A stretch of 44,091 nt of DNA, from assembly GCA_947442255.1 (NCBI GenBank), contig CANEVO010000020.1, positions 1 to 44,091 on the forward strand, written 5' to 3'. This DNA comes from Opitutia bacterium. GTDB lineage: Bacteria; Verrucomicrobiota; Verrucomicrobiae; Opitutales; Opitutaceae. Shown piece by piece: positions 34,766-43,369 of the stretch (its first letter is position 1; each line of letters opens with the position of its first letter). The position numbers and the translations under genes were made by a program. The notes under the pieces are model-generated. The model saw only the letters and a program-made list of their open reading frames with translations, did no database searches and was not told where the DNA came from.

Positions 34766-35206
34766 CTACGCTCCCGGCGTGGACACACCCGACCGCACGA
34801 CCAGCAGCGGGATCGCCGTGTTGTGCCGGACCTTGTCGATCGTGCTGCCCAGAAAAAAATCGCCCACGAGCTTGTGCCCGTGCGACGTCATGGCGATCAG
34901 ATCGCATCCGCTCCCCTGCGCGGTTTTCAGGATCTCGGTCGGCGGGTTGCCCAGCGCCAGCTCCGTCGTCACCACGAGGCCGGTCGCACGCAGGCGCCCG
35001 GCGATCGTTTCCAGATAAAGGCGGTCGGCGCGCATCTCATCCGACTCGGCGAGCTTGAGTTGCTCGAAATTCCGCGCGGCAAACCCATCCGCCACGTGCA
35101 CGAGCAGCAGGGCCGAGCCGAGGCGACGCGCCAGTTCCGCGATGTGCGGCAGGAGGGCTTCGTCAGCGCGGCCGTTTTCGAGGGCAACGAGAATTTTCTT
35201 GTACAT
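34766..35206 (-). CDS. Universal stress protein (UspA family)
   Basis: A 146-residue single-domain UspA protein: MYKKILVALENGRADEALLP at the N terminus, LLLVHVADG, the central ELALGNPPTEILKTAQGSGC and the nucleotide-loop region TSHGHKLVGDFFLGST followed by IPLLVV. The G-x2-G-x9-G-S pattern is nearly complete, the first Gly being Thr. ATP binding is therefore possible but not certain. It is the last gene of the outer-membrane protein / Nramp operon, 19 bases after the Nramp stop. This suggests a stress role connected with metal status. The cytoplasmic protein has no membrane segment. Confidence 0.9.
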   Translation of the reverse strand: MYKKILVALENGRADEALLPHIAELARRLGSALLLVHVADGFAARNFEQLKLAESDEMRADRLYLETIAGRLRATGLVVTTELALGNPPTEILKTAQGSGCDLIAMTSHGHKLVGDFFLGSTIDKVRHNTAIPLLVVRSGVSTPGA

Positions 35207-35225
35207 GGCCGGGAGGTGGGGCCCG

Positions 35226-36590
35226 TCACCCGCCGCCGCCGGTGATGCCGGCGATGTCGAGCAGGAGCTTCAGGTTGAGTCCGATGATCAAGAGGGTTGT
35301 GGTCCAGCCAAGCAGTTTAATCCACAGCGGATTGGTGAACTCGCCCATTTTGGCCCGTTCGCCCGTGAACCGCATCAGCGGCCAGCAGGCAAACCCCAGT
35401 TGCATGCTCAGGCACACCTGGCTCGCCACGAGGAGTTCGGTCGACTTGCTCTCGCCATACAAGCCGATGACGATGATCGCGGGCACGATCGCGATGGCGC
35501 GCGTGATCAGCCGGCGCAGCCACGGGCGCAGCCGGATGTTGAGAAACCCCTCCATCACGATCTGCCCCGCCAGCGTGCCGGTGAGTGTCGCATTCTGGCC
35601 GGACGCGAGCAACGCCACCGCGAAAAGTACGCTCGCAAACGTCACCCCGAGGACGCCGTCGAGCAGGTGAAAAGCGTCCTGAATTTCCGCCACCTCAGAA
35701 TGCCCCGTCTGGTGGAAGGCCGCCGCCGCCAGAACGAGAATCGCGCCGTTGATGAACAGCGCAAACATCAGGGCGAAGGTGGAGTCGAGCGTCGCAAACT
35801 TGATCGCCTCCCGCCTGCCGCCCGCCGTTTGCTCGTAGCGGCGCGTCTGCACGATCGAGGAATGGAGGTAGAGATTGTGCGGCATCACCGTGGCGCCGAG
35901 GATGCCGATCGCGACATAAAGCATCGCCGGGTTGCGCAGGATTTCCATCGTCGGCACGAGTCCCGCCACCACCGCGCCCACGTCGGGTTTCGCGATGAAC
36001 AGCTCCACCGCGAAGCACGTGCCGATCGTCGCGATCAGCGTGATGACGACCGCCTCAAGGTAGCGGAAGCCGCGATTTTGGAGCAGCAGCACCACCATCA
36101 CATCGAGGGCCGTGATCACGCAGCCCCACACCAGCGGGATACCAAAGAGCAACTGCAGCGCGATCGCCGAACCGATCACCTCCGCCAGGTCGCAGGCCGC
36201 GATCGCCAGTTCGCACATGATCCACAGGAACCACACCGTCGGCCGCGAATAGTGGTCGCGGCAGGCCTGCGCGAGATCGCGCCCGGTGGCGATCCCCAGC
36301 TTCACGCAGAGGTGCTGGAGCAGGATCGCCATCAGATTCGAAATCATGATGACGGACAGCAGCGTGTAGCCGAACTTCGACCCGCCCGCGATATCGGTCG
36401 CCCAGTTGCCCGGATCCATGTAGCCGACCGCGACCATGAAACCCGGCCCGCCAAACGCCAGGCACTTCCGCCAGAACGAGGCGTTGAGCGGCACCGCGAC
36501 GGACCGGTGCACCTCGGGCAGGCTCACCATCTCGGACGTCCGCCGCCAACCTTGGTCGGGTGACTCGGGCAATGGAGGGGAGGGTTCCAT
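35226..36590 (-). CDS. mntH: Nramp-family divalent metal (Mn2+) transporter
   Basis: A 454-residue inner-membrane Nramp transporter. The metal-binding helix 1 motif is D59-P60-G61-N62 in [12 protein letters not shown], and helix 6 has [16 protein letters not shown] (MPHN in place of the common A-x-x-MPHN). About eleven helices are present. Nramp proteins import Mn2+ (also Fe2+) with protons. The DtxR/MntR-type regulator next door and the operator-like palindrome in front of the operon favour Mn2+. ATG 36590 was chosen over an in-frame upstream start at 36719, which lies inside the preceding gene. It follows the outer-membrane protein gene by 11 bases. Confidence 0.9.
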   Translation of the reverse strand: MEPSPPLPESPDQGWRRTSEMVSLPEVHRSVAVPLNASFWRKCLAFGGPGFMVAVGYMDPGNWATDIAGGSKFGYTLLSVIMISNLMAILLQHLCVKLGIATGRDLAQACRDHYSRPTVWFLWIMCELAIAACDLAEVIGSAIALQLLFGIPLVWGCVITALDVMVVLLLQNRGFRYLEAVVITLIATIGTCFAVELFIAKPDVGAVVAGLVPTMEILRNPAMLYVAIGILGATVMPHNLYLHSSIVQTRRYEQTAGGRREAIKFATLDSTFALMFALFINGAILVLAAAAFHQTGHSEVAEIQDAFHLLDGVLGVTFASVLFAVALLASGQNATLTGTLAGQIVMEGFLNIRLRPWLRRLITRAIAIVPAIIVIGLYGESKSTELLVASQVCLSMQLGFACWPLMRFTGERAKMGEFTNPLWIKLLGWTTTLLIIGLNLKLLLDIAGITGGGG

Positions 36591-36601
36591 CGTGAAATTC
36601 C

Positions 36602-37399
36602 TCAGAAACGCCGGCTGATCCCGGCTAAAAATATCACATCGGGCGCGGCCCGCGAGAGGCCGATTTTCACTCCACCGTCGAGCTGAGCCTCGGAGCCGAG
36701 CGCGCACGTCAGTCCACAATTGAACAGCGCGACGGCCGCGCCGTCACCCACCGTGGAGATCAATTCGACGAAGCCGCCAACCGGCCCGGCAACCGCATGG
36801 CCGGCGGTAACGCTGTTGGTCCATGCCGGCCGGTATCCGCCCCGCTCCGAATAAACCACCGTCGCCTCCGTCATCGCGCCGCCACTCCAGCCCGCCGGCA
36901 AATCGAATGCCACGGGGAACAACACGGCGGCTTCGGTCTTGCCGTTCGTCAGGGCCCGGGACCCGGTGGGAAGCTTAAGGTCAACGATCACACCCCAGGC
37001 CGTCCCTCCCCCATCGTTGCCCTGGAGATTGAGTTTCGCCCGCAGCGTGACATCGCCGCGGCCGGAGCGGGTCTCGTGGCCGCCGCCCGGCAGCGTTTCC
37101 CGCTCACGCTTCCACGGCGCCAGCTGAATGGCGCCCTCCAGACTGGGCGTAAGGCCGAAGCGCAGCGCAAACGGGGCGATTTCCCGCTCGACGACCGCCG
37201 CCCCCGCCGCCCGGAAACGCGTGTGGCTGGCGAAATCCATTTCGAGCTGAACGCGACCCGGCTCGATCGTAAAGGGGCCTTCGGTCGCGTCCGGCCGGTC
37301 GCTGCTGAATTCCCGCGGGGCGGCGCCGGCCAGAACCACCAACGCCAGCAGGCCGCACCACGGGGCGGCGGGAGCGGAGCAGGCGCGAGCAGCGAACAT
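36602..37399 (-). CDS. Outer-membrane beta-barrel protein (phenol_MetA_deg / transporter-like family)
   Basis: A 265-residue exported protein with an N-terminal signal ([17 protein letters not shown]) and alternating beta strands ending in an aromatic C-terminal residue (GISRRF). The start of the mature part, [20 protein letters not shown], is typical of the family named after MetA-pathway phenol-degradation outer-membrane proteins. The function is probably a porin-like channel or barrel. It is the first gene of a three-gene operon with mntH and a universal stress gene, and 17 bases from the operator-like palindrome. An outer-membrane entry route for Mn2+, as MnoP provides in Bradyrhizobium, is a reasonable but unproved guess. 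A related barrel gene is decayed at 38176-38969. Confidence 0.78.
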   Translation of the reverse strand: MFAARACSAPAAPWCGLLALVVLAGAAPREFSSDRPDATEGPFTIEPGRVQLEMDFASHTRFRAAGAAVVEREIAPFALRFGLTPSLEGAIQLAPWKRERETLPGGGHETRSGRGDVTLRAKLNLQGNDGGGTAWGVIVDLKLPTGSRALTNGKTEAAVLFPVAFDLPAGWSGGAMTEATVVYSERGGYRPAWTNSVTAGHAVAGPVGGFVELISTVGDGAAVALFNCGLTCALGSEAQLDGGVKIGLSRAAPDVIFLAGISRRF

Positions 37400-37416
37400 G
37401 GCCGAATGCTGAAATC

Positions 37417-37442
37417 ATTTATTTTGAGTAGTCAAAATAAAT
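37417..37442. promoter_or_regulatory. Perfect 11-4-11 inverted repeat, candidate DtxR/MntR operator
   Basis: ATTTATTTTGA (37417-37427), spacer GTAG, then TCAAAATAAAT (37432-37442), an exact inverted repeat. It lies in the 83-bp gap between the divergent outer-membrane protein / mntH operon and the mntR-like gene, 17 and 40 bases from the two starts. AT-rich dyads with this geometry are typical for DtxR/MntR sites, so autoregulation and repression of the operon are plausible. It stands out from the GC-rich surroundings. Confidence 0.7.
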
Positions 37443-37482
37443 CCTCGGTTGATTCGAATCCGGGAACCGTTATCGCTGCGCC

Positions 37483-38145
37483 ATGGCGACGAGTACGGTC
37501 GAAAACTATCTCAAGCACGTGCTGCTGCTTTCCGAGGGGGCGGAGGACCTGATTCCCATGGGCGCGCTGGCGGAGGCGCTGGCCGTGGTGCCGGGCACGG
37601 TCACCACGATGGTCAAGGCGCTGGCCGACGCCGGCCTCGTCGAGCACCGCCCGCGCCACGGGGTGCGCCTCACCGCCGGGGGCCGGCGGGTCGCCCTCAG
37701 CGTGCTGCGCAAGCACCGGCTCGTGGAAACTTTCCTAGTCAACGTTCTCAAGATGGACTGGGCCGCGGTCCACGCCGAGGCCGAGCAGCTTGAACATGCG
37801 ATCTCCGACGAAGTGCTCGACCGCCTCGATGCCCTGCTCGGACATCCCACCACCGATCCTCACGGGGACCCGATTCCCAGCCGGCAGGGCAAGCTCAACT
37901 CCCAGATTTACCCCACCCTCGCGACCTGCGTCCTCGACAAACCGCTGCGCATCGTACGCGTCACCGACCAGTCGGCGGAATTCCTGCAGTTCGCCGAGCA
38001 AAACGGTTTGCAGCCTGGCACGGGCCTGCGGGTGGCCGATCGGAATCTGGTCGCCGGGCTGGTCACCTTGAAGCGCGCCGGGACCCGCCCCTTGGTGGTC
38101 AGCCTCGCCGCCGCCGGCCGGATCCTCGTCGAACCGGCGCGTTAA
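37483..38145 (+). CDS. mntR: DtxR/MntR-family metal-dependent repressor
   Basis: A 220-residue DtxR-family regulator: winged helix with VVPGTVTTMVKALADAGLVE as recognition region, metal-dimerisation domain, and a C-terminal FeoA/SH3-like domain (from about 150). Aligned by eye to known members, ligands at site 1 are H78, E82 and H97, and at site 2 E101, E104 and H105. E101 stands where DtxR has Cys102, as in Mn-sensing MntR. N8 and K11 replace D8 and E11 of B. subtilis MntR. Mn2+ is thus likely but selectivity is uncertain. ATG 37483 is 40 bases after the inverted repeat. It is divergent from the outer-membrane protein / mntH / usp operon, which it probably represses. Confidence 0.85.
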   Translation: MATSTVENYLKHVLLLSEGAEDLIPMGALAEALAVVPGTVTTMVKALADAGLVEHRPRHGVRLTAGGRRVALSVLRKHRLVETFLVNVLKMDWAAVHAEAEQLEHAISDEVLDRLDALLGHPTTDPHGDPIPSRQGKLNSQIYPTLATCVLDKPLRIVRVTDQSAEFLQFAEQNGLQPGTGLRVADRNLVAGLVTLKRAGTRPLVVSLAAAGRILVEPAR

Positions 38146-38175
38146 CGGCCACCGTGGCGGGCGGAACCCCGCCGA

Positions 38176-38969
38176 TCACCACAACCAGTTCAGTCGCAGG
38201 ATGTGCACCCAGTCCGTCGCGCTGCGGTTAAGTCCACGCGTCAATTCGTAATCGAGCTGCAGGTTTTTCGTCAGGCTCCACAGTAACCCGGCACCGAGCG
38301 CGCCCCGCCAGTCGGCCAGGCCGGTCGACGCCACCGCCAGCGTCGTCTCCCTGTAGACGCCGATCGCTTTCGTCAAATTCCGTTGGAAAAAACCCGTCGC
38401 GAGCCAGCGCGCATCGTAGCTGTTGTTGGCATCGTTGCGCACCACACATCCCACCGGAGCATCGCACCCGCGCGGGCTCCCCCGCCCACGTTCATCGCCC
38501 ATGGCACCAGCAATCCACTCTCCACCGCCCGGTTGCCGACGCCGCCCGATTTGGGCGGCACTTTCACATAGGGAATCACGGCGGCCGCGGCACCGCTGCT
38601 GTCGTCGCGTCAGAACGTCCATTTCGTGCGAAACTGGAGATCACCCAGCTCGGAACGCGAAGTCCGCGCACCGCCAGCAGTCTCGTAGGTCTGGCGCAGG
38701 AAAAGCTAGAACCCAACCTGCACGTCCACACTGGAGGTAAGCCCCGCGGAAACGACGGTGCCGGCAACTCCCACCGGGGTGTACATGTTGCCTGCCGCCG
38801 GCGCTCGGTCGCGGTCGAAGCCAAGTATCACTCCGTCCATTCTCACCAGCAGGTTGCCGGGCGCGACGGTGACCGGGGTCTCGGTAACCTGCGCGGTGCC
38901 GCAGGATCCGCCAGCCAGCAACCAACACGCGACCAGCCCGCCGGCGCCCAAACGCCCAGAAAAAATCAT
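38176..38969 (-). pseudogene. Decayed outer-membrane transporter-like (barrel) gene
   Basis: The minus-strand frame begins at 38969 with a signal peptide (MIFSGRLGAGGLVACWLLAG) and continues to QVGF, then a TAG. The same frame goes on as LFLRQTYETAGGARTSRSEL and DLQFRTKWTF, then a TGA, and on to VIPYVKVPPKSGGVGNRAVE and MLRWDV. There a 2-nt TG insertion near 38443-38448 shifts the frame, and the sequence proceeds as VRNDANNSYDARWLATGFFQ to the C-terminal LDYELTRGLNRS...LNWLW. The fragments match the outer-membrane barrel family of the gene at 36602 and line up into one protein of about 265 residues. Two stops and one frameshift mean it is not functional, unless the sequence has errors. Confidence 0.75.
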
Positions 38970-39115
38970 GCGGGAGTGAAGGCGAAAGTTCCCGGCGCCC
39001 GCCAGTGAAATCCAGCCATAGGCCCGGCGCCCTCACTCCGGGGAGCACCGCACCCCCGCCGCCCGGCCGACTTCCCCCTTGCCGCGCCCGGAAGGCACCG
39101 GCCAGAGTCGGGGCG

Positions 39116-40810
39116 ATGTCCCAGTCTTTCGCGCGCCTCGTGTTCGCGGTCACCGCCGTGTTTTTCGCGGCGTTTTTCTTGTGGCCGGTCCTGCAGATCC
39201 TGAAGGGCGGATTCATCGACGCGGACGGCAAACTGACCTTCGCCTACCTGGGCGCCCTGCTCGCCGACCCGACCTACCTCGGCGGCCTGCGCAATTCCTT
39301 CCTCCTCGCCTGTGCCACGACCACCTTCGCCGCCGCCATCGCGCTGCCGCTCGCGTTCGTCAGCGACCGCTTCCTGTTTCCCGCGAAGGGCTTTCTCGGC
39401 TCGCTCATCCTGATTCCGATGATCCTTCCGCCGTTCGTTGGTGCGATCGGCATCAAGCAGATCTTCGGGCAATACGGCGCGCTGAACGCCCTCCTGCACC
39501 ACGTACATCTCCTCGCGCCGGAGCGGACCATCGACTGGTTTGCGCTGCACCAGTTCTGGGGCATCGCCGTGGTCGAGGCGCTCTCGCTCTATCCGATCAT
39601 CTACCTGAATTCCCTCGCAGCGCTCGCCAACATCGACCCCGCGATGGAGGAGGCCGCCCAGAACCTCGGCTGCACCGGCTTCCGCCGTTTTCGGAAAATC
39701 ACGCTGCCGCTTATCCGGCCGGGACTCTTCGCGGGCGGCACCATCGTGTTCATCTGGGCGTTCACCGAGCTCGGCACTCCGCTCATCTTCGACTACAATC
39801 GGGTGACCAGCGTGCAAATTTACTATGGGCTGAAGGACATCGGCGCGAATCCCTTCCCGTTCGCGCTCGTGGCCGTCATGCTGTTCTGTTCGATCGCGCT
39901 CTACGGCATCGGCAAGGGATTGTTTGGACGCGCCGGTCATGCCATGATGGCCAAGGCCACCACCTCGGGCGGCCCCCGCGCCCTGCCCCGGGCGCAGGGC
40001 TGGTGGTGCACGGCGCTCTTCGCCGGCGTCATCTTCGTCGCCGTGCTGCCCCACCTCGGCGTCATCCTCGTGGCCTGCTCGCAGGATTGGTACGGCACGG
40101 TGGTGCCGGAGCACTGGACGGCCGACAACTTCCGCCTGGCGCTCGGGCACGACCTCACCGTGCCCGCGATCGCGAACAGCCTGCGGTTCGCGAGTATTTC
40201 CACGGTGGTCGACATCGTGCTCGGCCTCGCCATCGCCTACGTCATCGTGCGCAGCAAGATTGCGGGCCGGCAGATCCTCGACTTTCTCGCCATGCTGCCG
40301 CTCGCCGTGCCGGGGCTCGTGCTCGCCTTCGGCTACCTCGCGATGTCGCAGGAGGGAAAGTTCTTCGCGTTCCTCAACCCGGTCCGCGACCCGACGGTCC
40401 TGTTGATCATTGCGTATTCGGTGCGCCGGCTGCCCTACGTCGTGCGCGCCGCGGTGGCGGGTTTTCAGCAGACGAGCGAAACGCTGGAGGAAGCCGCGCA
40501 AAACCTGGGGTGCCCACCGTTGAAAGCCGTCGTGCGGGTCACGCTGCCGCTCATCATGGCGAACGTGATCGCCGGCGGGTTGCTCGCCTTTGCCTTCGCA
40601 ATGCTGGAGGTCAGCGACTCGCTGATCCTCGCGCAAAAACAGGTCTACTATCCGATCACCAAGGCGATCATGGAACTCTTTCAGTTGCTCGGCGACGGCA
40701 AGTTCATCGCGAGCGCACTCGGCGTGTGGGCGATGGTGTTTCTGGGGGTGACGATCGTCGGGCTGAGTCTGCTGCTCGGCAAGCGACTCGGCGCGATTTT
40801 CCGGGTGTAA
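39116..40810 (+). CDS. Fused double-domain ABC transporter permease
   Basis: A 564-residue inner-membrane permease made of two homologous binding-protein-dependent transport domains in one chain. Each half has an EAA-type ATPase-contact loop: EEAAQNLGCTGFRRFRKITL at about 175-200 and EEAAQNLGCPPLKAVVRVTL at about 455-480. About 12 helices are present. The family is that of ferric-iron (FbpB/AfuB) and 2-aminoethylphosphonate or thiamine permeases; the length and doubled domain fit the ferric/phosphonate branch. No ATPase or solute-binding protein gene is in the window, so the substrate is unknown. ATG 39116 starts the homology; upstream in-frame codons overlap the pseudogene region. The EamA gene begins 16 bases after the stop. 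Confidence 0.88.
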   Translation: MSQSFARLVFAVTAVFFAAFFLWPVLQILKGGFIDADGKLTFAYLGALLADPTYLGGLRNSFLLACATTTFAAAIALPLAFVSDRFLFPAKGFLGSLILIPMILPPFVGAIGIKQIFGQYGALNALLHHVHLLAPERTIDWFALHQFWGIAVVEALSLYPIIYLNSLAALANIDPAMEEAAQNLGCTGFRRFRKITLPLIRPGLFAGGTIVFIWAFTELGTPLIFDYNRVTSVQIYYGLKDIGANPFPFALVAVMLFCSIALYGIGKGLFGRAGHAMMAKATTSGGPRALPRAQGWWCTALFAGVIFVAVLPHLGVILVACSQDWYGTVVPEHWTADNFRLALGHDLTVPAIANSLRFASISTVVDIVLGLAIAYVIVRSKIAGRQILDFLAMLPLAVPGLVLAFGYLAMSQEGKFFAFLNPVRDPTVLLIIAYSVRRLPYVVRAAVAGFQQTSETLEEAAQNLGCPPLKAVVRVTLPLIMANVIAGGLLAFAFAMLEVSDSLILAQKQVYYPITKAIMELFQLLGDGKFIASALGVWAMVFLGVTIVGLSLLLGKRLGAIFRV

Positions 40811-40826
40811 GCCCGCGCCCGACACC

Positions 40827-41693
40827 ATGCCCTTCCTCATCGTCGTTTCCCTCCTCTGGGCGTTTTCATTCGGTCTGACCAAGGGCAAGCTCGCCGGGCT
40901 GGACGCCACGTTCATCTCCACGGTCCGCCTCGGGCTGGCACTGGCCGTTTTTCTTCCCTTCCTGCGCACGCGCGGGCTCACGGTCCGGACCGCATGCATC
41001 CTCGCCGCCATCGGCGCCGTGCAGTTCGGACTCATGTACCTCGCGTTCAACGAGAGCTACCGCTACCTGCAGGCCTACGAGGTGGTCCTCTTTACGATCA
41101 CGACCCCGGTGTTCGTCACGCTCTTTGCCGACGCCCTGGACCAGCGGCTGCACCGGACCGCCCTCGCCGCCGCCCTGTTGGCCGTGCTGGGCGCCGCCGT
41201 GATGGTGGTCAAGTCGCCCGACGTGCGGGTCACGCTGACCGGCCTCGGATTGGTGCAGCTCTCCAATGGAGCCTTCGCCGTGGGTCAGGTGCTCTATCGC
41301 CGCTTGCGGGCACGCCAGCCGGACCTGCGCGATCGCGAGGTCTTCGGCCTCCTCTACGCCGGAGCTTTCGCCATCGCGCTCGGTGCGATGCTGCTCCGTT
41401 CCGGCGGCATGACGCTGACCCGCGATCCCGTCCAACTCGGAACGCTCGTCTACCTCGGCGTGATCGCCTCCGGGCTCGGCTTTTTCCTCTGGAACGTCGG
41501 GGCCACGCGCGTCAACGCCGGGACGCTCGCCGTCATGAACAACGCCAAGGTTCCACTGGGCGTCGCCTGCTCGCTGCTGTTTTTTGGCGAGCGGGCCAGC
41601 AACCCGTGGCTGCTGCTCGTGAGTTTCGCGCTCATGGCCGGCGCCGTCTGGCTGGCTGGACAGAAACCGCCCAGCCGCAACACCCGGCATTGA
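40827..41693 (+). CDS. EamA/DMT-family transporter
   Basis: A 288-residue member of the drug/metabolite transporter superfamily with two EamA repeats and about ten helices. Typical segments are PFLIVVSLLWAFSFGLTKGK at the N terminus, FNESYRYLQAYEVVLFTITT in the first half and LVYLGVIASGLGFFLWNVGA in the second. Members export amino acids, nucleosides or metabolites; this one resembles YtfF-like carboxylate/amino-acid exporters, but the substrate is not known. It follows the ABC permease after 16 bases, perhaps in one transcript, and converges on the MBL gene. Confidence 0.88.
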   Translation: MPFLIVVSLLWAFSFGLTKGKLAGLDATFISTVRLGLALAVFLPFLRTRGLTVRTACILAAIGAVQFGLMYLAFNESYRYLQAYEVVLFTITTPVFVTLFADALDQRLHRTALAAALLAVLGAAVMVVKSPDVRVTLTGLGLVQLSNGAFAVGQVLYRRLRARQPDLRDREVFGLLYAGAFAIALGAMLLRSGGMTLTRDPVQLGTLVYLGVIASGLGFFLWNVGATRVNAGTLAVMNNAKVPLGVACSLLFFGERASNPWLLLVSFALMAGAVWLAGQKPPSRNTRH

Positions 41694-41796
41694 TGGAGAC
41701 GCGAAGCCCTCGGCGCGTTGCTTTCGAAACCCGCCGCAGGGGCGCCACGGCTTCAGTCCTCTCCCTCACCCTCGCTCGCCCGGGAGGGTCGGCTTC

Positions 41797-42885
41797 CTAC
41801 CCCTTCGTCCGATACGTGCGCGAATGCCCGTTCGCCGGAATACTGATCGTGTAACTCTTCCCGTCCGGCGCGACGGACATCTTGATCACGTTCGCCGGGC
41901 ACTTCGCGGCATCGGCACCGGTGAGGTTATCGTGATTAGCTACAAACTCGGCCGCGGCATTTTCCTCGTCCGGCACATTGAAACTCCGGTGCACCTGGTA
42001 ACGCGCCTGCACGAATTTGGCGGCCGCCCGGATCGCGGCGAACGTTCCGGCTTCGCCGCCTTTTTTCGGCCCGTTGTTCATCATCACGACTGTCGGCTCA
42101 AGGCTCTGGATCAACACCGGATTATTGCTCACCGCCAGGCCGTGGTGATTCGTCTGATAGACATCAACCACCCCGACGAGGTTGTACGGGGTAACGAGCC
42201 GCTCCTCCAGGTTCCAGGTGAGATCGCCACCATCGAAAAACCGGAACGCGCCAAACTGCAGCACGAACACGGCGCTGTTCGCATTGTCGCTGGTGTCCAC
42301 CGGCTTGGCCGGCGACGAACCAGTGAGCGAATTTTTCGTTTTCCGTTGGGCCGCGGTCGGCTCGACGAATTTCTGGTCGGCGCCGATACAGCGGAGTTCG
42401 AGTTTCGGCGCTCCGGCGCCCGCCACCGCGCGCAGGGGGATCACTCCGCCCGGCGCCAGCACCGCGCGTTTCGCCGCGATCTCGCGCCACGGTTTGATCA
42501 GGAGCGGAAACGAGGAATTCGGACGCCCGTCCGGATCGCGCTCCGGAATCGCCCGCTGGAAAATCGTGCCGATCGGAATCTGCTGCGCCACCTCCGCGCC
42601 GCCCCCGAAGTGGTCGACGTGAAAATGAGTGAGCAGAACGTAGTCGAGCCGGGTCAGGCCCGCCGCCCTGACCGCCGCGACGATCCGGGCCGGATCGCGG
42701 CCACCGGGATTGCCAGTATCGATGAGCACCGATTCGTCATTCGGCGTCACGATCAAGGTCGAGCCGCCGCCCTCCGAGTCGATCCAGTAAACATCGAGGG
42801 CCCGATCCTTCTGACCGGCGTGGACGAGAGACCCGGTCGCGACGAGCGCGAACCAAGCAAGGGCAAGGCAGGCAGGGGTTTTCAT
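41797..42885 (-). CDS. Exported metallo-beta-lactamase-fold hydrolase
   Basis: A 362-residue exported hydrolase: signal peptide MKTPACLALAWFALVATGSL followed by VHAGQK. The MBL zinc motif is T-H-F-H-V-D-H in DYVLLTHFHVDHFGG, with further fold blocks ESVLIDTGNPGG, FRFFDGGDLTWNLEE (second metal Asp) and VYQTNHHGL (late His). It resembles the ComEC C-terminal/ MBL-like secreted proteins that act on phosphodiesters or lactones. ATG 42885 was chosen because it starts the signal peptide; longer in-frame starts upstream were rejected. It converges on the EamA gene with a 103-bp gap holding a weak ACCCTC/GAGGGT stem. Confidence 0.87.
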   Translation of the reverse strand: MKTPACLALAWFALVATGSLVHAGQKDRALDVYWIDSEGGGSTLIVTPNDESVLIDTGNPGGRDPARIVAAVRAAGLTRLDYVLLTHFHVDHFGGGAEVAQQIPIGTIFQRAIPERDPDGRPNSSFPLLIKPWREIAAKRAVLAPGGVIPLRAVAGAGAPKLELRCIGADQKFVEPTAAQRKTKNSLTGSSPAKPVDTSDNANSAVFVLQFGAFRFFDGGDLTWNLEERLVTPYNLVGVVDVYQTNHHGLAVSNNPVLIQSLEPTVVMMNNGPKKGGEAGTFAAIRAAAKFVQARYQVHRSFNVPDEENAAAEFVANHDNLTGADAAKCPANVIKMSVAPDGKSYTISIPANGHSRTYRTKG

Positions 42886-43357
42886 GGGGTAAGTCGGCCC
42901 GTCATAACAATCGTCAGAGTCACCCGGTTTCCACTGTAAACTTTGCCCCACGCCGGGGCCAGGCCGCCGCCGCGATTTTGCGACGACGACTCGGACCGCG
43001 CTCCCCGTCGGCCAACGCCGCACCCGACGCGAATTTGCACGGGCCGGGCAATGAACATCCCGCAAGCTGCGAGGCATTTGCTCAAGACGACCATCACCCA
43101 GCTGCGCCCCGCAACTTTGTCTTCTGTAGGAACGGCTTTACGCCGCGATGCCTTGCCGAATCGTGGGATGACCCCGCTTCTACAGCCTCAGTCAGCCAAG
43201 CCGAAGCAAGCTTCGGAGTATCAGACCCAACGCGAATGAATGTCGCATTTGGCTGTTGGACGGCACATCGGCGGACGGGGTTTTATGCCATTGACCGACT
43301 CCGGCGAAATCAGGGATCTTCGCCGTGCCCCCTCGCCCCTTGAACGTGCGCTCTTGG
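42886..43357. other. Intergenic region between divergent genes, holding repeat copy B
   Basis: This 472-base gap lies between the starts of the MBL gene and the membrane protein gene at 43370. The only structure seen is the dispersed repeat at 43103-43240 (next entry). No further gene or clear promoter was found. Confidence 0.5.
43103..43240. repeat. Dispersed intergenic repeat, copy B (REP-like hairpin)
   Basis: This copy aligns with 33746-33920. TGTAGGAACGG (43125-43135) and CCGCTTCTACA (43174-43184) are near-complementary arms, and CGGC TTTAC GCCG (43133-43145) forms an inner hairpin. The TGTAGGAGCGGCTT...GCCGCTCCTACA style is a known kind of extragenic repeat in several high-GC bacteria. 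It probably belongs to a family of many copies in the genome. Confidence 0.65.
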
Positions 43358-43369
43358 ATGTACCGCTCA

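Noticed and set aside
37440..37480. GATTCGAATCC resembling a tRNA T-loop
   Set aside because: No acceptor, D or anticodon arm can be drawn around it; it lies in the divergent promoter region of the metal regulator.
38966..41050. A 694-codon minus-strand frame opposite the ABC permease
   Set aside because: Composition is Arg/Glu/His/Asp-rich antisense shadow of a membrane protein; the plus strand has two conserved EAA loops.
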